Assembly (NCBI GenBank): GCA_964587125.1 | Contig: CAZPKC010000004.1 | Coordinates: 1 to 64,000 of the forward strand | Direction of reading: 5' to 3' | DNA length: 64,000 nucleotides | Source: CAIXLI01 sp964587125 | Lineage (GTDB): Bacteria; Pseudomonadota; Alphaproteobacteria; UBA9219 | Shown: positions 16,475 to 25,618 of the stretch, piece after piece | Layout: each line of letters opens with the position of its first letter | How positions within the stretch are numbered: the first letter of the stretch is position 1 | Made by a program: the position numbers and the translations under genes | The notes under the pieces: generated by a model | The model's database searches: none | What the model was told of the DNA's origin: nothing | What the model saw: the letters and a program-made list of their open reading frames with translations, nothing else

Positions 16475-17092
16475 TCAGTTTGTTTGCAGAGAAGTGAAAA
16501 AAGCTTCGATGCAAGCCACCCCCATGGTCGCGAAGCCGAAGTTTTTACGATGTTCCAGCCCGCCGAGAATCAATCCCGTCGCCAAAGCCTGCATCGCGAC
16601 GGCAGCTTGGCGCGGCGTCCAGAAAGGCGCAAGCATTTTTAGCTCCCTCGCACGGGAAAAAAGCTTTTCGGACAGATCCAGCATGCGGCTTTTGCAAGCG
16701 TTGCGGCGCTTAATAATACCAAGCATTTCCTCGACATATTCGCAGCGGAGAAACAGAATCGTGACGACGTTGCGCCGCCTTTTGTCTTTCGCCATCATTT
16801 TAAGCGAATGAACGCAGGCGCTTTTCAAATCGAGAAGCGGCGTCGCCGACGGCTGGGCCGTCAACTCTTCGAGCATGTCCTCATAAGGGAGAAAAATCCG
16901 CTGCGCCAGAGCGTCGCACAAGGCGGGCTTGTCCTTGAAATGCCAGTAAACGGCGCCGCGCGTGACCCCGGCCTCTTTGGCGACGTGCTCAAGAGACGAC
17001 CGCGTCACGCCGCGAGCGTAAAAAACCTTCTCCGCCGCGTCAAGAATGCGCCCGCGTGTCTTTTCGGCATCGTCTTTGGTTCGTCTGGGCAT
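16475..17092 (-). CDS. TetR/AcrR-family transcriptional repressor
   Basis: This 205-residue regulator has a TetR N-terminal HTH (residues about 12-58: RILDAAEKVFYARGVTRSS, then AKEAGVTRGAVYWHFKDKPA). The GAVYWHFKDK recognition helix matches AcrR/TtgR-type repressors of efflux pumps. The C-terminal ligand domain also fits that group in length (QAAVAMQALATGLILGGLEH). It is divergent from the RND operon at 17171, and an AcrR-like palindrome lies between them at 17114-17135. It most likely represses the pump and itself, with release by pump substrates. Confidence 0.93.
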   Translation of the reverse strand: MPRRTKDDAEKTRGRILDAAEKVFYARGVTRSSLEHVAKEAGVTRGAVYWHFKDKPALCDALAQRIFLPYEDMLEELTAQPSATPLLDLKSACVHSLKMMAKDKRRRNVVTILFLRCEYVEEMLGIIKRRNACKSRMLDLSEKLFSRARELKMLAPFWTPRQAAVAMQALATGLILGGLEHRKNFGFATMGVACIEAFFTSLQTN

Positions 17093-17113
17093 TGCGCGAT
17101 TTTACTTCTTTAC

Positions 17114-17135
17114 ATACATACACAAGTGAATGTAT
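17114..17135. promoter_or_regulatory. AcrR-like operator between tetR and the efflux operon
   Basis: A 22-base imperfect palindrome has arms ATACAT-A-CAC and GTG-A-ATGTAT around an AA centre; only the central pair and one pair per arm are not symmetrical. Preceded by TAC, it closely resembles the E. coli acrAB operator type (TACATACAT...ATGTATGTA). It lies 21 bases before the tetR start and 35 bases before the efflux start, positioned to control both. Confidence 0.8.
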
Positions 17136-17170
17136 AAGTCTTCGTGATCCTCTTGTAAACGGCTTTATCC

Positions 17171-18649
17171 ATGCGCCGCGTTTCTTCTCCTGTTTTCCTT
17201 CCATCCTGCGCCGCCGCCCTGCTTTTAGGGGCGTGCGCCGTCGGGCCCGATTTTTTGCCGCCTCGGGCGCCCAGCGTTTTGTCCTATGATTCTACGCCTA
17301 TGCCCGATACGACAGCGGACGGCGCGCAGAAAATCCTGTCCGGCGAAGACATTCCTGCCGAGTGGTGGGCGTTGTTCCGTTCCGAAAGCCTGAACAGGCT
17401 CGTGACGCAGGCGATTAAAGACAATCCCGATCTGGCCTCGGCCGAAGCGGCTTTGCGCGTGGCCGAAGACAATCTGTCGGCGGAAAGCGCGGCGTTCTTC
17501 CCGACCGCCAGCGGTTCTTTCTCTTCGTCGCGTCAGCGCATTTCAGGAGCGTCTGATGCGGGCATGGTTCCCAGTTACGACTATTCGCTTCATGCCGCTT
17601 CGGTGGGCGTTTCATACAACCTCGACGTCTGGGGCGGCACGCGTCGCGCCGTTGAAGAGCTGCAAGCCGAAGCCGACGCCGCGCGTTTTCAAAAAGAAGC
17701 GGCCACTCTCGCTTTAACCTCTAACGTCGTTACGCTGGCCGTCACGGAAGCGTCTTTGCGCGAGCAGATAAAAGCGGCGCGCGAAATTATTGCGGCTCAG
17801 GAAAAAGTTCTGGACATTTACAACGTGCGCTTCGCGTCGGGAGCCGTGTCAAAAAGCGCCGTGGTCGCGCAGCAAGCGGCGCTGGCTTCGGCAAGGGCGG
17901 GATTGCCGCCTTTGCAGCATCAGCTTGTCGTGACGCGCCACGCCTTGTCGGCTCTCGTCGGGCAAATGCCATCCTCCGCGCCCGAAGCCGAATTCAAGCT
18001 CGCGGACATGAGCCTGCCGCAGCAAATTCCTTTGTCTTTGCCTTCCAAGCTCGTCGAGCAGCGTCCCGATATTCGCATGGCCGAGGAAAACCTTCATGCC
18101 GCCAGCGCGGCCATAGGCGTCGCGGAAGCGGCGCGCCTGCCCGATATTTCGCTGTCGGCGGACATCGGCTCGATGGCAAACGCCTTCAGCAAGCTGTTCG
18201 CGCCCGGCGGCGGTTTTTGGGCTCTCGGCGGATCGGCGTCTGAAACGTTGTTCGACGCCGGAGCCTTGGCCGAAAAAGAACAATCCGCGCGCGACGCTTT
18301 CGACGCGGCGGCGGCCCAATACCGCGAAACGGTGCTGACGGCGTTCCAGAACGTCGCCGACGCGCTGCATGCGTTGCAATCTGACGCCGAAAGCCTGAAC
18401 GCCAAGCGCGACGCCGAAAAAGCCGCCTCGGACGCTCTTGCCCTGACCCAGACGCAACTCGACGCCGGAGCCGTCGGCATTGCCGAGCTTCTTGTCGCGA
18501 AGCAATCCGCGGAGCAAGCCAAAGCCGCGCTCGCCCAAGCTCAGGCCCTGCGTTATGCCGACACGGCGGCGCTTTTCGCGGCGCTTGGCGGAGGCTGGTG
18601 GAACCGGGGCGTTCCGCATGTCGACTCAATAATCAAATCCCAATACTGA
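17171..18649 (+). CDS. RND efflux outer-membrane lipoprotein (OprM/NodT family)
   Basis: This is the outer-membrane channel of a tripartite pump. The 492-residue protein starts with a lipoprotein signal (lipobox LLGAC, Cys22) and AVGPDFLPP, the standard NodT opening. Two outer-membrane-efflux repeats follow, each with long helical hairpins (LNRLVTQAIKDNPDLASAEA; LVEQRPDIRMAEENLHAASA). Length is normal. It is the first gene of a three-gene operon, 9 bases before the adaptor; channel-adaptor-pump is a less common order than adaptor-pump-channel. Confidence 0.93.
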   Translation: MRRVSSPVFLPSCAAALLLGACAVGPDFLPPRAPSVLSYDSTPMPDTTADGAQKILSGEDIPAEWWALFRSESLNRLVTQAIKDNPDLASAEAALRVAEDNLSAESAAFFPTASGSFSSSRQRISGASDAGMVPSYDYSLHAASVGVSYNLDVWGGTRRAVEELQAEADAARFQKEAATLALTSNVVTLAVTEASLREQIKAAREIIAAQEKVLDIYNVRFASGAVSKSAVVAQQAALASARAGLPPLQHQLVVTRHALSALVGQMPSSAPEAEFKLADMSLPQQIPLSLPSKLVEQRPDIRMAEENLHAASAAIGVAEAARLPDISLSADIGSMANAFSKLFAPGGGFWALGGSASETLFDAGALAEKEQSARDAFDAAAAQYRETVLTAFQNVADALHALQSDAESLNAKRDAEKAASDALALTQTQLDAGAVGIAELLVAKQSAEQAKAALAQAQALRYADTAALFAALGGGWWNRGVPHVDSIIKSQY

Positions 18650-18658
18650 GGTTTTTCC

Positions 18659-19774
18659 ATGATCAAACGCATGCTTCTCATGATCGTCGCCGTCGCCGTG
18701 ATCGTCGGAGGGATGCTCGGCTTCAAATTTATGAACGCGATGGGGATGAAGAAATACCTGTCGACGCAACCCGCTCCGACGCAAACCGTCTCGACGATCA
18801 AGGCGGCGATGCAGGATTGGCAAGGCGACCTTCAGGCCGTCGGAACCTTGCGCGCGATCAACGGCGCGGATTTGTCGTCCGAAGTGTCGGGCATCGTCGA
18901 AACGCTTTCGTTCGAATCGGGCGGCGATGTCGATCAAGGCGCCGTTCTCGTCCGCTTGCGCGACGAAGACGAAGTCGCGCAGCTTCATGCGCTCGAAGCG
19001 GCGGCGGCTCTCGCGCAGATTACGTGCGACCGCGACGCGAAGCAAATCAAAGGGCAGGCGGTCAGCCAGGCGACGATCGACGCCGACACGGCAGCTTTAA
19101 ACAGCGCCAAAGCGCAAGTCGCCGCGCAACAGGCGATCGTCGAGAAAAAAACGATCCGCGCTCCGTTCAAGGGGCGTCTGGGCATCCGGCAAATTGATAT
19201 CGGGCAATTTTTAAACGCGGGGACGACGATCGTCACGCTGCAGCAGCTCGACCCAATTTATGTCGATTTCAATCTGCCCGAACAGAACCTCCCGCAAATT
19301 TCCGTCGGGCAGAAAGTCACAGCCCGCGCCGATGCGCTGTCCGGCAGTTCCTTCGAGGGAGAAATTTCGGCGATCAACGCCAAAATCGACGAGGCGACGC
19401 GCAACATCTCGGTGCGCGCGATGTTTAAAAACCCCGACGCCAAGCTTCTGCCCGGCATGTTCGCGCGCGTTTCCGTCGCGGTGGGCGAGCCGCAAAAGAA
19501 ACTCACGCTGCCTTTGACGGCGATTACGTTCAACCCCTACGGCAACACGGTCTATATCGTGTCGAAAGACGACAAGGGCGCTTTAACGGCGCGCCAGACG
19601 TTCGTGACGCTCGGGGCCACGCGCGGCGATCAGGCTGCGGTCCTTGAAGGCCTTAAGGAAGGCGACGAAGTCGTCACCACCGGCCAGTTGAAGTTGCGCA
19701 ATGGAACGCCTGTCGTCGTCAACAACGAAATCCAGCCTACGAGCGACCAAAATCCGAAACCGGAAGACAAATAA
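18659..19774 (+). CDS. RND efflux periplasmic adaptor subunit
   Basis: This membrane-fusion protein links pump and channel. The 371-residue protein has an N-terminal membrane anchor (about residues 5-25, MLLMIVAVAVIVGGMLGF), a lipoyl half-motif (ADLSSEVSGIVETLSFESGG), a short alpha-hairpin, a second lipoyl half (IRAPFKGRLGIRQIDIGQFL), and the beta-barrel and membrane-proximal domains (YVDFNLPEQNLPQISVGQKV; GDEVVTTGQLKLRNGTPV). The short hairpin places it near the MdtA/MexH-like group. It lies 6 bases before the pump gene. Confidence 0.94.
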   Translation: MIKRMLLMIVAVAVIVGGMLGFKFMNAMGMKKYLSTQPAPTQTVSTIKAAMQDWQGDLQAVGTLRAINGADLSSEVSGIVETLSFESGGDVDQGAVLVRLRDEDEVAQLHALEAAAALAQITCDRDAKQIKGQAVSQATIDADTAALNSAKAQVAAQQAIVEKKTIRAPFKGRLGIRQIDIGQFLNAGTTIVTLQQLDPIYVDFNLPEQNLPQISVGQKVTARADALSGSSFEGEISAINAKIDEATRNISVRAMFKNPDAKLLPGMFARVSVAVGEPQKKLTLPLTAITFNPYGNTVYIVSKDDKGALTARQTFVTLGATRGDQAAVLEGLKEGDEVVTTGQLKLRNGTPVVVNNEIQPTSDQNPKPEDK

Positions 19775-19780
19775 GCCACC

Positions 19781-22700
19781 ATGAATTTCACCGACATCTT
19801 CATCCGCCGCCCGGTTTTGGCGACCGTCATCAGTCTGATGATCCTCGTTATTGGGCTTAAGGCTTTGGCAACGCTGCCGATTTTGCAGTATCCGCGGACG
19901 GAAAACGCGATCATCACGGTTTCGACGACGTATTATGGCGCGGACGCGAACACGATCGCCGGATTCATCACGACGCCTTTGGAGAATGCGATCGCGCAGG
20001 CTAACGGCATCGACTATATGACGTCGGTCAGCGAGAACGGGCAAAGCACGATCACCGTCAACCTGCGGCTTAACTACGATTCCGACAAGGCGCTGACCGA
20101 AATCAGCGCCAAGATCACGTCGGTGCGGAATCAACTCCCTGCGGCGGCGCAGGAACCCATTCTGACCATTCAGGTCGGCCAAACGCTCGACGCGCAATAT
20201 CTAGGCTTCAGCAGCGATATTCTGGCGCGCAACGAAATCACGGATTATCTCGTCCGCGTCGTGCAGCCGAAACTGCAGGCGGTCGAGGGCGTGCAAACGG
20301 CCGAAATCCTCGGCGCGCAGAACTTCGCGTTGCGCGCGTGGCTCGATCCGCAGAAGCTCGCGGCCTACGGCCTGACCGCGACCGATATCAGCAACGCGCT
20401 TGCGGCCAACAATTACATCTCCGGCCTCGGCAACACGAAGGGGCAGATGATTCAGGTTAACCTGAACGCCTCGACGGACATCCATTCGCTCGACGAATTC
20501 CGCAACCTGATCGTCAAGCAGCAAAACGGGGCGTTCGTGCGCCTGAAAGACGTCGCCAACGTCACGCTGGGCTCCGATGATTACGAAACGCGCGTCGGTT
20601 TCGACGGCAAAAGCGCGGTCTACATCGGCATCCAGATAGCGCCGTCAGCCAATCTCCTCGAAGTCATCGACGGCGTGAACAAGATTTTCCCCGACATTCA
20701 GGCGCAGCTTCCGCAAGGCCTGCACGGAAACGTCGTCTACGACTCGACGAAATTCGTCACGGCGTCGATCGATGAAGTCGAGCACTCCCTCATCGAAGCG
20801 GTGCTGATCGTCGCCTTCGTCGTGTTTTTGTTTCTGGGCTCGCCGCGCTCGGTTCTGATCCCGATCGTCGCCATTCCCTTGTCGCTGATCGGCGCGTTCA
20901 TCTTCATGCTGGCGATGCACTTTTCCGTCAATCTTCTGACGCTTCTCGCGCTCGTGCTGGCGATAGGCCTCGTGGTGGACGACGCGATCATCGTCGTCGA
21001 GAACGTCAACCGGCATTTGGAAGAAGGCAAATCGCCGTTCGACGCCTCGATTATCGCCGCGCGCGAACTCGGCGGGCCGATCATCGCGATGACGATCGTT
21101 CTGGTGGCCGTGTACGTGCCGATAGGCTTTCAAGGCGGATTGACGGGCGCGTTGTTCACCGAATTTGCCTTTACGCTCGTGGGCGCCGTCACGATTTCGG
21201 CGATTGTCGCGCTGACGCTCAGCCCGATGCTCTGCAGCAAACTTTTCAAGCCGATCGATCCCTCAGGCGGCGGATGGGAACAACACTTGACAGTCTATCT
21301 CGACAGGGCTTTTGCGCGCCTGCATTCCAAATACAAGCGTCTTCTGGACGCGAGCCTCAATTACCTGCCGGTGACGCTGATTTTCGCCGCGCTGATCCTC
21401 GGCAGCATTTATTTCCTCTATTCAAGCGCCAGAACGGAACTCGCTCCGCAGGAAGACCAAGGCATCGTGGTGGGGCTATTTACTTCCGCGCCGGACGCGA
21501 CGCTGCAGCAAAAAGTGATGTACGACGAAAAAGTCTATCAGGTTTTTTCTGGCTATCCCGAGGAAAACCACGTGTTCCAGATCGACTCGCAGGACAGGTG
21601 GGTCGCGGGGCTTAACCTCAAGCCGTGGAACGAGCGCGAACGCACGACCAACGATCTCCAGCCCATCCTGCAAAAGGATCTGAATAACATCGCGGGAATG
21701 CGCACGGCGGTGTTTCAGCCGCCGTCCTTGCCCGGCAGCCGCGGATTGCCGGTATCGTTCGTCATCACCTCGACGCAGTCGCTCGACCGCATGGACGACG
21801 TTGTCGAAAATTTCATGGATGACGTCAGGAAAAGCGGTGTTCTGGTTTTCTCCGACACCGATCTCAAGCTCGATCTGCCGCAAGCGACGGTCGTCATCGA
21901 CCGAGACAAAGCCGCGCAGCTGGGACTTACGATGACGGACGTCGGCAACGCTTTGTCGTCGATGCTAGGCGGAGGCTATGTCAATTATTTCTCGCTCGAC
22001 GGGCGTTCCTACAAAGTCATTCCGCAAGTAGCGCAAGCCTCGCGCCTCACGACGGCGGCGCTTAATAATTATTATATCCGCACGGCGACCGGAGCGGGAG
22101 GCGTAGGCACGACGATTCCCCTTTCGACTCTGGCGCACATCGACGTGAAAACCGTGCCGGAATCGCTGAACCATTTCCAGCAGCAAAACGCCGCGACGGT
22201 CTCCGGCGTCATGTTTCCTGGCATCACGATGGGCGAGGCTTTGACGACGCTCAAGGACATAGCGAAGCGCGATCTGCCGCAGGGCTACGATTTCGACTAC
22301 GGCGGCCAATCGCGCCAGTTTGCGCAAGAATCGAGCGGCTTCGCGATGACGTTTCTCTTCGCGATCATCATTATTTTCCTGACGCTCGCGGCGCAGTTCG
22401 AATCTTTCCGCGATCCGTTGATTATTCTGATCTCGATCCCGATGTCGATCGCGGGCGCTTTGTTTTTCATCAGCCTCGACAGCACCGACATGGGCGCGGT
22501 CAAGGCGATGCCGAAAGTCCTATCCTATCTGTTCCAAATCGTGGGTTTGGGGGGCATCGGCAAAGCCAGCATCAACATCTACACGCAAGTCGGGCTCGTG
22601 ACGCTCATGGGGCTTATCAGCAAGCACGGCATCCTCATCACCGAATTCGCCAACAACCTGCAAATCGCAGGACGCAGCAAACGCGACGCGATTTGTGAAG

Positions 22701-22912
22701 CGGCGGCGATCCGCCTTCGTCCCATTTTGATGACGACGGGCGCGATGGTCTTGGGCGTTATTCCGTTGATTACGGCCTCTGGTGCTGGAGCCCTCTCGCG
22801 CTTCAACATGGGCCTTGTCATCGCGACGGGTCTCGCCGTCGGCACACTGTTCACTTTATTTGTCGTGCCCGCGATGTATATGCTGATCGGCACCGATCAT
22901 CATAAGAAGTAG
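19781..22912 (+). CDS. RND multidrug efflux permease (HAE1 family)
   Basis: This is a proton-driven inner-membrane pump of 1043 residues, the usual HAE1 size. The start FTDIFIRRPVLATVISLMIL is typical. Transmembrane helix 4 contains LLALVLAIGLVVDDAIIVVE, with the two adjacent Asp residues of the proton relay. The second half repeats the plan (GLVTLMGLISKHGILITEFA; IRLRPILMTTGAMVLGVIPL). Two large periplasmic loops form the porter and docking domains. Substrates are unknown; organic antimicrobials are likely given the AcrR-like repressor. No terminator is evident after it. Confidence 0.95.
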   Translation: MNFTDIFIRRPVLATVISLMILVIGLKALATLPILQYPRTENAIITVSTTYYGADANTIAGFITTPLENAIAQANGIDYMTSVSENGQSTITVNLRLNYDSDKALTEISAKITSVRNQLPAAAQEPILTIQVGQTLDAQYLGFSSDILARNEITDYLVRVVQPKLQAVEGVQTAEILGAQNFALRAWLDPQKLAAYGLTATDISNALAANNYISGLGNTKGQMIQVNLNASTDIHSLDEFRNLIVKQQNGAFVRLKDVANVTLGSDDYETRVGFDGKSAVYIGIQIAPSANLLEVIDGVNKIFPDIQAQLPQGLHGNVVYDSTKFVTASIDEVEHSLIEAVLIVAFVVFLFLGSPRSVLIPIVAIPLSLIGAFIFMLAMHFSVNLLTLLALVLAIGLVVDDAIIVVENVNRHLEEGKSPFDASIIAARELGGPIIAMTIVLVAVYVPIGFQGGLTGALFTEFAFTLVGAVTISAIVALTLSPMLCSKLFKPIDPSGGGWEQHLTVYLDRAFARLHSKYKRLLDASLNYLPVTLIFAALILGSIYFLYSSARTELAPQEDQGIVVGLFTSAPDATLQQKVMYDEKVYQVFSGYPEENHVFQIDSQDRWVAGLNLKPWNERERTTNDLQPILQKDLNNIAGMRTAVFQPPSLPGSRGLPVSFVITSTQSLDRMDDVVENFMDDVRKSGVLVFSDTDLKLDLPQATVVIDRDKAAQLGLTMTDVGNALSSMLGGGYVNYFSLDGRSYKVIPQVAQASRLTTAALNNYYIRTATGAGGVGTTIPLSTLAHIDVKTVPESLNHFQQQNAATVSGVMFPGITMGEALTTLKDIAKRDLPQGYDFDYGGQSRQFAQESSGFAMTFLFAIIIIFLTLAAQFESFRDPLIILISIPMSIAGALFFISLDSTDMGAVKAMPKVLSYLFQIVGLGGIGKASINIYTQVGLVTLMGLISKHGILITEFANNLQIAGRSKRDAICEAAAIRLRPILMTTGAMVLGVIPLITASGAGALSRFNMGLVIATGLAVGTLFTLFVVPAMYMLIGTDHHKK

Positions 22913-22959
22913 CCGCAGAAAGCAGAATGCTAAATTGAACAGAGATTATCGATTAAGAA

Positions 22960-23475
22960 TTAAATGTCATATGAATCCGTCACCGTATAGCGACGATGAG
23001 AGTAGGAAGTTGCATATCGGACAATTTTTTCGGTGATCAAAAAATCGATTGCGAGAAGCGGGACATCTGTCAGAGGCACCGTCGGCAATGCCCCGCCGGT
23101 TGGCAAAGTAAAGGCAATTGCGGTAATTGCGAATGCCGCATAAGGAAGCAGCGCTTCCGCGCCATAATATTTCGAAGGTTCGACTCCACCGGAAAGATCC
23201 CCTGTTGCTCCTCCCAAAACATGCGTAAGACAGAGTGCATATACAATATTCGGAGACTGAGAAAAAAGTGATAAAAGAGCGGGAACAACGAAAAGAAAGA
23301 CGCTCACACTCGCGCCAATCGCCGCGCTACCAGTAGCATCCAAAAGATTGAAAGCCTTATCGACGCCCCAATTGCAAGCATCGCGTATTGCAGCTGACCA
23401 ATTTCTCCTTATGGGGGAATTTACTGAAGAAGGAAGGCTCATCAAAACACCCGCGCTTCGAAATAATGTTTCCAA
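22960..23475 (-). CDS. Hypothetical membrane protein
   Basis: This 171-residue protein has three hydrophobic stretches (about residues 49-72, 76-94 and 108-130) and a possible fourth (VPLLAIDFLI). It is not recognised. The Gly-rich loop GGATGDLSGGVEPSKYYG between helices is distinctive. The N-terminus is uncertain because an in-frame Met12 also exists. It is convergent with the RND pump gene and AT-richer than it. Confidence 0.6.
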   Translation of the reverse strand: METLFRSAGVLMSLPSSVNSPIRRNWSAAIRDACNWGVDKAFNLLDATGSAAIGASVSVFLFVVPALLSLFSQSPNIVYALCLTHVLGGATGDLSGGVEPSKYYGAEALLPYAAFAITAIAFTLPTGGALPTVPLTDVPLLAIDFLITEKIVRYATSYSHRRYTVTDSYDI

Positions 23476-23717
23476 ACCCTACCTGATTAATTTCCCCCTT
23501 TCCAGAACCCAACAAGGTAAATTTTTCCTTAATTATACGGGCCGATTCCGATAATCGATTCAAAGGCAAAACGAAAACCGGTCGGCCCATAACACGCTGA
23601 ATTCATGTAATAAATTCCCGTTTCTTCACCGATATTTAATATTTTAGATAAATAATAGGAGCATTAGAGAAGCATTAGATCGGCATTTAAGGAAAACGCA
23701 TTTTGATGGAGGCGAAG

Positions 23718-23945
23718 ATGTTACTTTCACGCACGAGCATCGAGGTCTTAAGCGACCTGATTCAAAACCGCCTTGCGATCATGAGCATCGGAGATCAGGA
23801 CGATTTGCGCGAAAAGATCGCGCTGAAACGCGCCCTGACCGAATTGCAAACCGACGGACAAGTCCCCGCGGGAGTCTTGAGCGAATTCGCCGACATTCCG
23901 CGCCGTGGCCGCCGCCGCAAAGTCGGTTCGTCCGAGACGTTTTAA
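23718..23945 (+). CDS. Small hypothetical protein
   Basis: This protein of about 75 residues starts at 23718 after a GGAGG ribosome site (23708-23712); an ATG at 23706 would overlap that site. It is helical and charged (VLSDLIQNRLAIMSIGDQDD, then LREKIALKRALTELQ) and ends in a basic patch (RRGRRRK). It is not recognised; a nucleic-acid- or protein-binding adaptor is conceivable. The 240 bases upstream hold an AT-rich leader with the repeated word AGCATTAGA but no other gene. Confidence 0.6.
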   Translation: MLLSRTSIEVLSDLIQNRLAIMSIGDQDDLREKIALKRALTELQTDGQVPAGVLSEFADIPRRGRRRKVGSSETF

Positions 23946-23989
23946 AATATCTTCGTTATTCAGGAGCCTCATGTGCGCCGCAATCCCAC

Positions 23990-24076
23990 CCGGATTCCCC
24001 TCCCCTTGAGGGAGGGGCGATATAACATCTATCCTACGCTTGGCAGATGTGATAACGCGAGGGGAGGGGTTGGCGG
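23990..24076. repeat. Nested GC-rich palindromic repeat
   Basis: An inner hairpin (CCCCTCCC-TTGA-GGGAGGGG type, 23997-24017) is followed by an ACATCT...AGATGT inverted repeat and a further GGGGAGGGG (24061-24069) that can pair back to the first arm. It is typical of dispersed intergenic repeats in alphaproteobacterial genomes. A related arrangement of C-rich and GAGGGGG arms occurs at 62690-62775. Confidence 0.5.
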
Positions 24077-24208
24077 TTGCCGTTGGAAAACAACCATGCC
24101 GATGAAACTATTTTAACCCTATATTAGCCTTCCACGCACCCCGTCTGAAAGGTTAATATATCTGTGCGCATTTTGAAGCTCCAAAATTCATATTTGAAAG
24201 GAAAAATG

Positions 24209-24625
24209 ATGTCTGACGTTTATTTGGAATATTCCGACAAATTAGCCTATGGACCCGTCGCTGAATCACCCTTTGAAGATTTTGGATTAACTAAAATTGG
24301 CCCCAAGCGCGTTCAAAATCTCTTTGTTCTTTGCTACGCCAAGGACGGCGCGATCCATTATGCGACTATGGTGCTGAGCAATCCGGGCCAAAAATCCGCC
24401 CACAAAGACGCCGTCGTTTCCGGGCCGTTCGAAGATAAGCTTATCTATCTCGAAGACAGCCTCGGTTGCCGCACCGATAACGACATTAAATACGAAATGA
24501 AGAAAAAGAACCTGTCGCCGCAGGAAATCGAAAACGTGCAGAAGGCTAAAGAAGACCTATATTCAACGCGCCCGCAGCTGGAGGGGGATGTCCGCCGCAC
24601 CCGCTTCTTTCCTTCCCGCACTTAA
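24209..24625 (+). CDS. Hypothetical protein
   Basis: This protein of about 138 residues starts at 24209, six bases after AAAGGA; two earlier in-frame starts lack this spacing. It is soluble and not recognised. Distinctive segments are FEDFGLTKIGPKRVQNLFVL, then CYAKDGAIHYATMVLSNPGQ, and a charged C-terminus (YEMKKKNLSPQEIENVQKAK). It is a single gene between small unknowns and cpoB. Confidence 0.6.
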   Translation: MSDVYLEYSDKLAYGPVAESPFEDFGLTKIGPKRVQNLFVLCYAKDGAIHYATMVLSNPGQKSAHKDAVVSGPFEDKLIYLEDSLGCRTDNDIKYEMKKKNLSPQEIENVQKAKEDLYSTRPQLEGDVRRTRFFPSRT

Positions 24626-24733
24626 AGCGTTCGACGCTCGCGTTTAAGAGGAAAAGATTTTTCGTGCTGGAAATTCGCCTCCGCGACGGTTAGGATTGCA
24701 TAAACTTGCAATCTCAACCCGTCCGTTCATCCG

Positions 24734-25618
24734 ATGAAACTCTCCCGCCTTTTTCTTTTAGCCTTCGCCGCTCTTCTGGCCGCATCTCCCGCCTTTGCCG
24801 ACGACGAGCATTCAAGCGCGACATCCAACGAAACGCGCCTTTCCGCGCAGGAAACGGAGCTTCGCGCGCTCAACGGGCGCGTCGAGCAACTCGAATTTTC
24901 CATGCGCCGTCTTGAGCAGACGTTACAGAAAATGCAGACGGACGTGGACATGCGCCTGACGAAGCTTGAATCCGCTTCCGCGCCGCCACCCGCCGCGTCT
25001 CCGGCAGCCGCTCAACCAGTTCCGGCGCAACCTTCCCCTGCGCAGCCTAATACAGTTCAGCCTCCCGCGCTTCCGGCCCCTGCGGCTGCACAGCCCGCGC
25101 AAACCCAACCTCCGGCAGACGTCAACGGCACGCTGGGAGCCCTCAAAATGCAAGGCAACAAAGTCACGGGCGGCGTCAACAAACCGGAATCTCCGCCGTT
25201 GCCCGCGGTTCCTCCCGATTACGGCCTGACGCCCGAAGAACAATACGAACGCGCCTTCAATTTCCTGCGCGAAGCCGATTACGCCAATGCGGAAGACGCG
25301 TTCAAAACCTTCATCGACAAGAATCCGAAGGACAAACTGCTCGACAACGCCAAGTACTGGTACGGCGAAACGCTTTACGTCCGCGCGCGCTTCGACGAAG
25401 CGGCTGTCGCCTTCGCGGACGCCTATCAACAAAACCCGAAAGGCGTCAAAGCGCCCGACAGCTTGCTGAAACTTGGAATGGCGCTCGGCGCCCTGAACAA
25501 AATTCCCGACGCATGCGTGACGTTCAACGAACTGAAAATCAAATATCCGAACGCGACGTCCGCAATCAAATCGCGTGCCGAGGAAGAACGCGCCAAGCTC
25601 AAATGTCCGGCGCATTAA
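24734..25618 (+). CDS. cpoB: Cell division coordinator CpoB (Tol-Pal system protein YbgF)
   Basis: CpoB is a periplasmic protein that coordinates peptidoglycan synthesis with Tol-Pal-driven outer-membrane constriction. The 294-residue protein has a signal peptide (residues 1-23, ending SPAFA), a trimerising coiled coil (LSAQETELRALNGRVEQLEF), an unusually long Pro/Ala/Gln-rich linker (about residues 80-150), and C-terminal TPRs beginning EEQYERAFNFLREADYANAE. The usual upstream tolQRAB-pal genes are not in this window. Its last 16 bases overlap tilS. Confidence 0.92.
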   Translation: MKLSRLFLLAFAALLAASPAFADDEHSSATSNETRLSAQETELRALNGRVEQLEFSMRRLEQTLQKMQTDVDMRLTKLESASAPPPAASPAAAQPVPAQPSPAQPNTVQPPALPAPAAAQPAQTQPPADVNGTLGALKMQGNKVTGGVNKPESPPLPAVPPDYGLTPEEQYERAFNFLREADYANAEDAFKTFIDKNPKDKLLDNAKYWYGETLYVRARFDEAAVAFADAYQQNPKGVKAPDSLLKLGMALGALNKIPDACVTFNELKIKYPNATSAIKSRAEEERAKLKCPAH

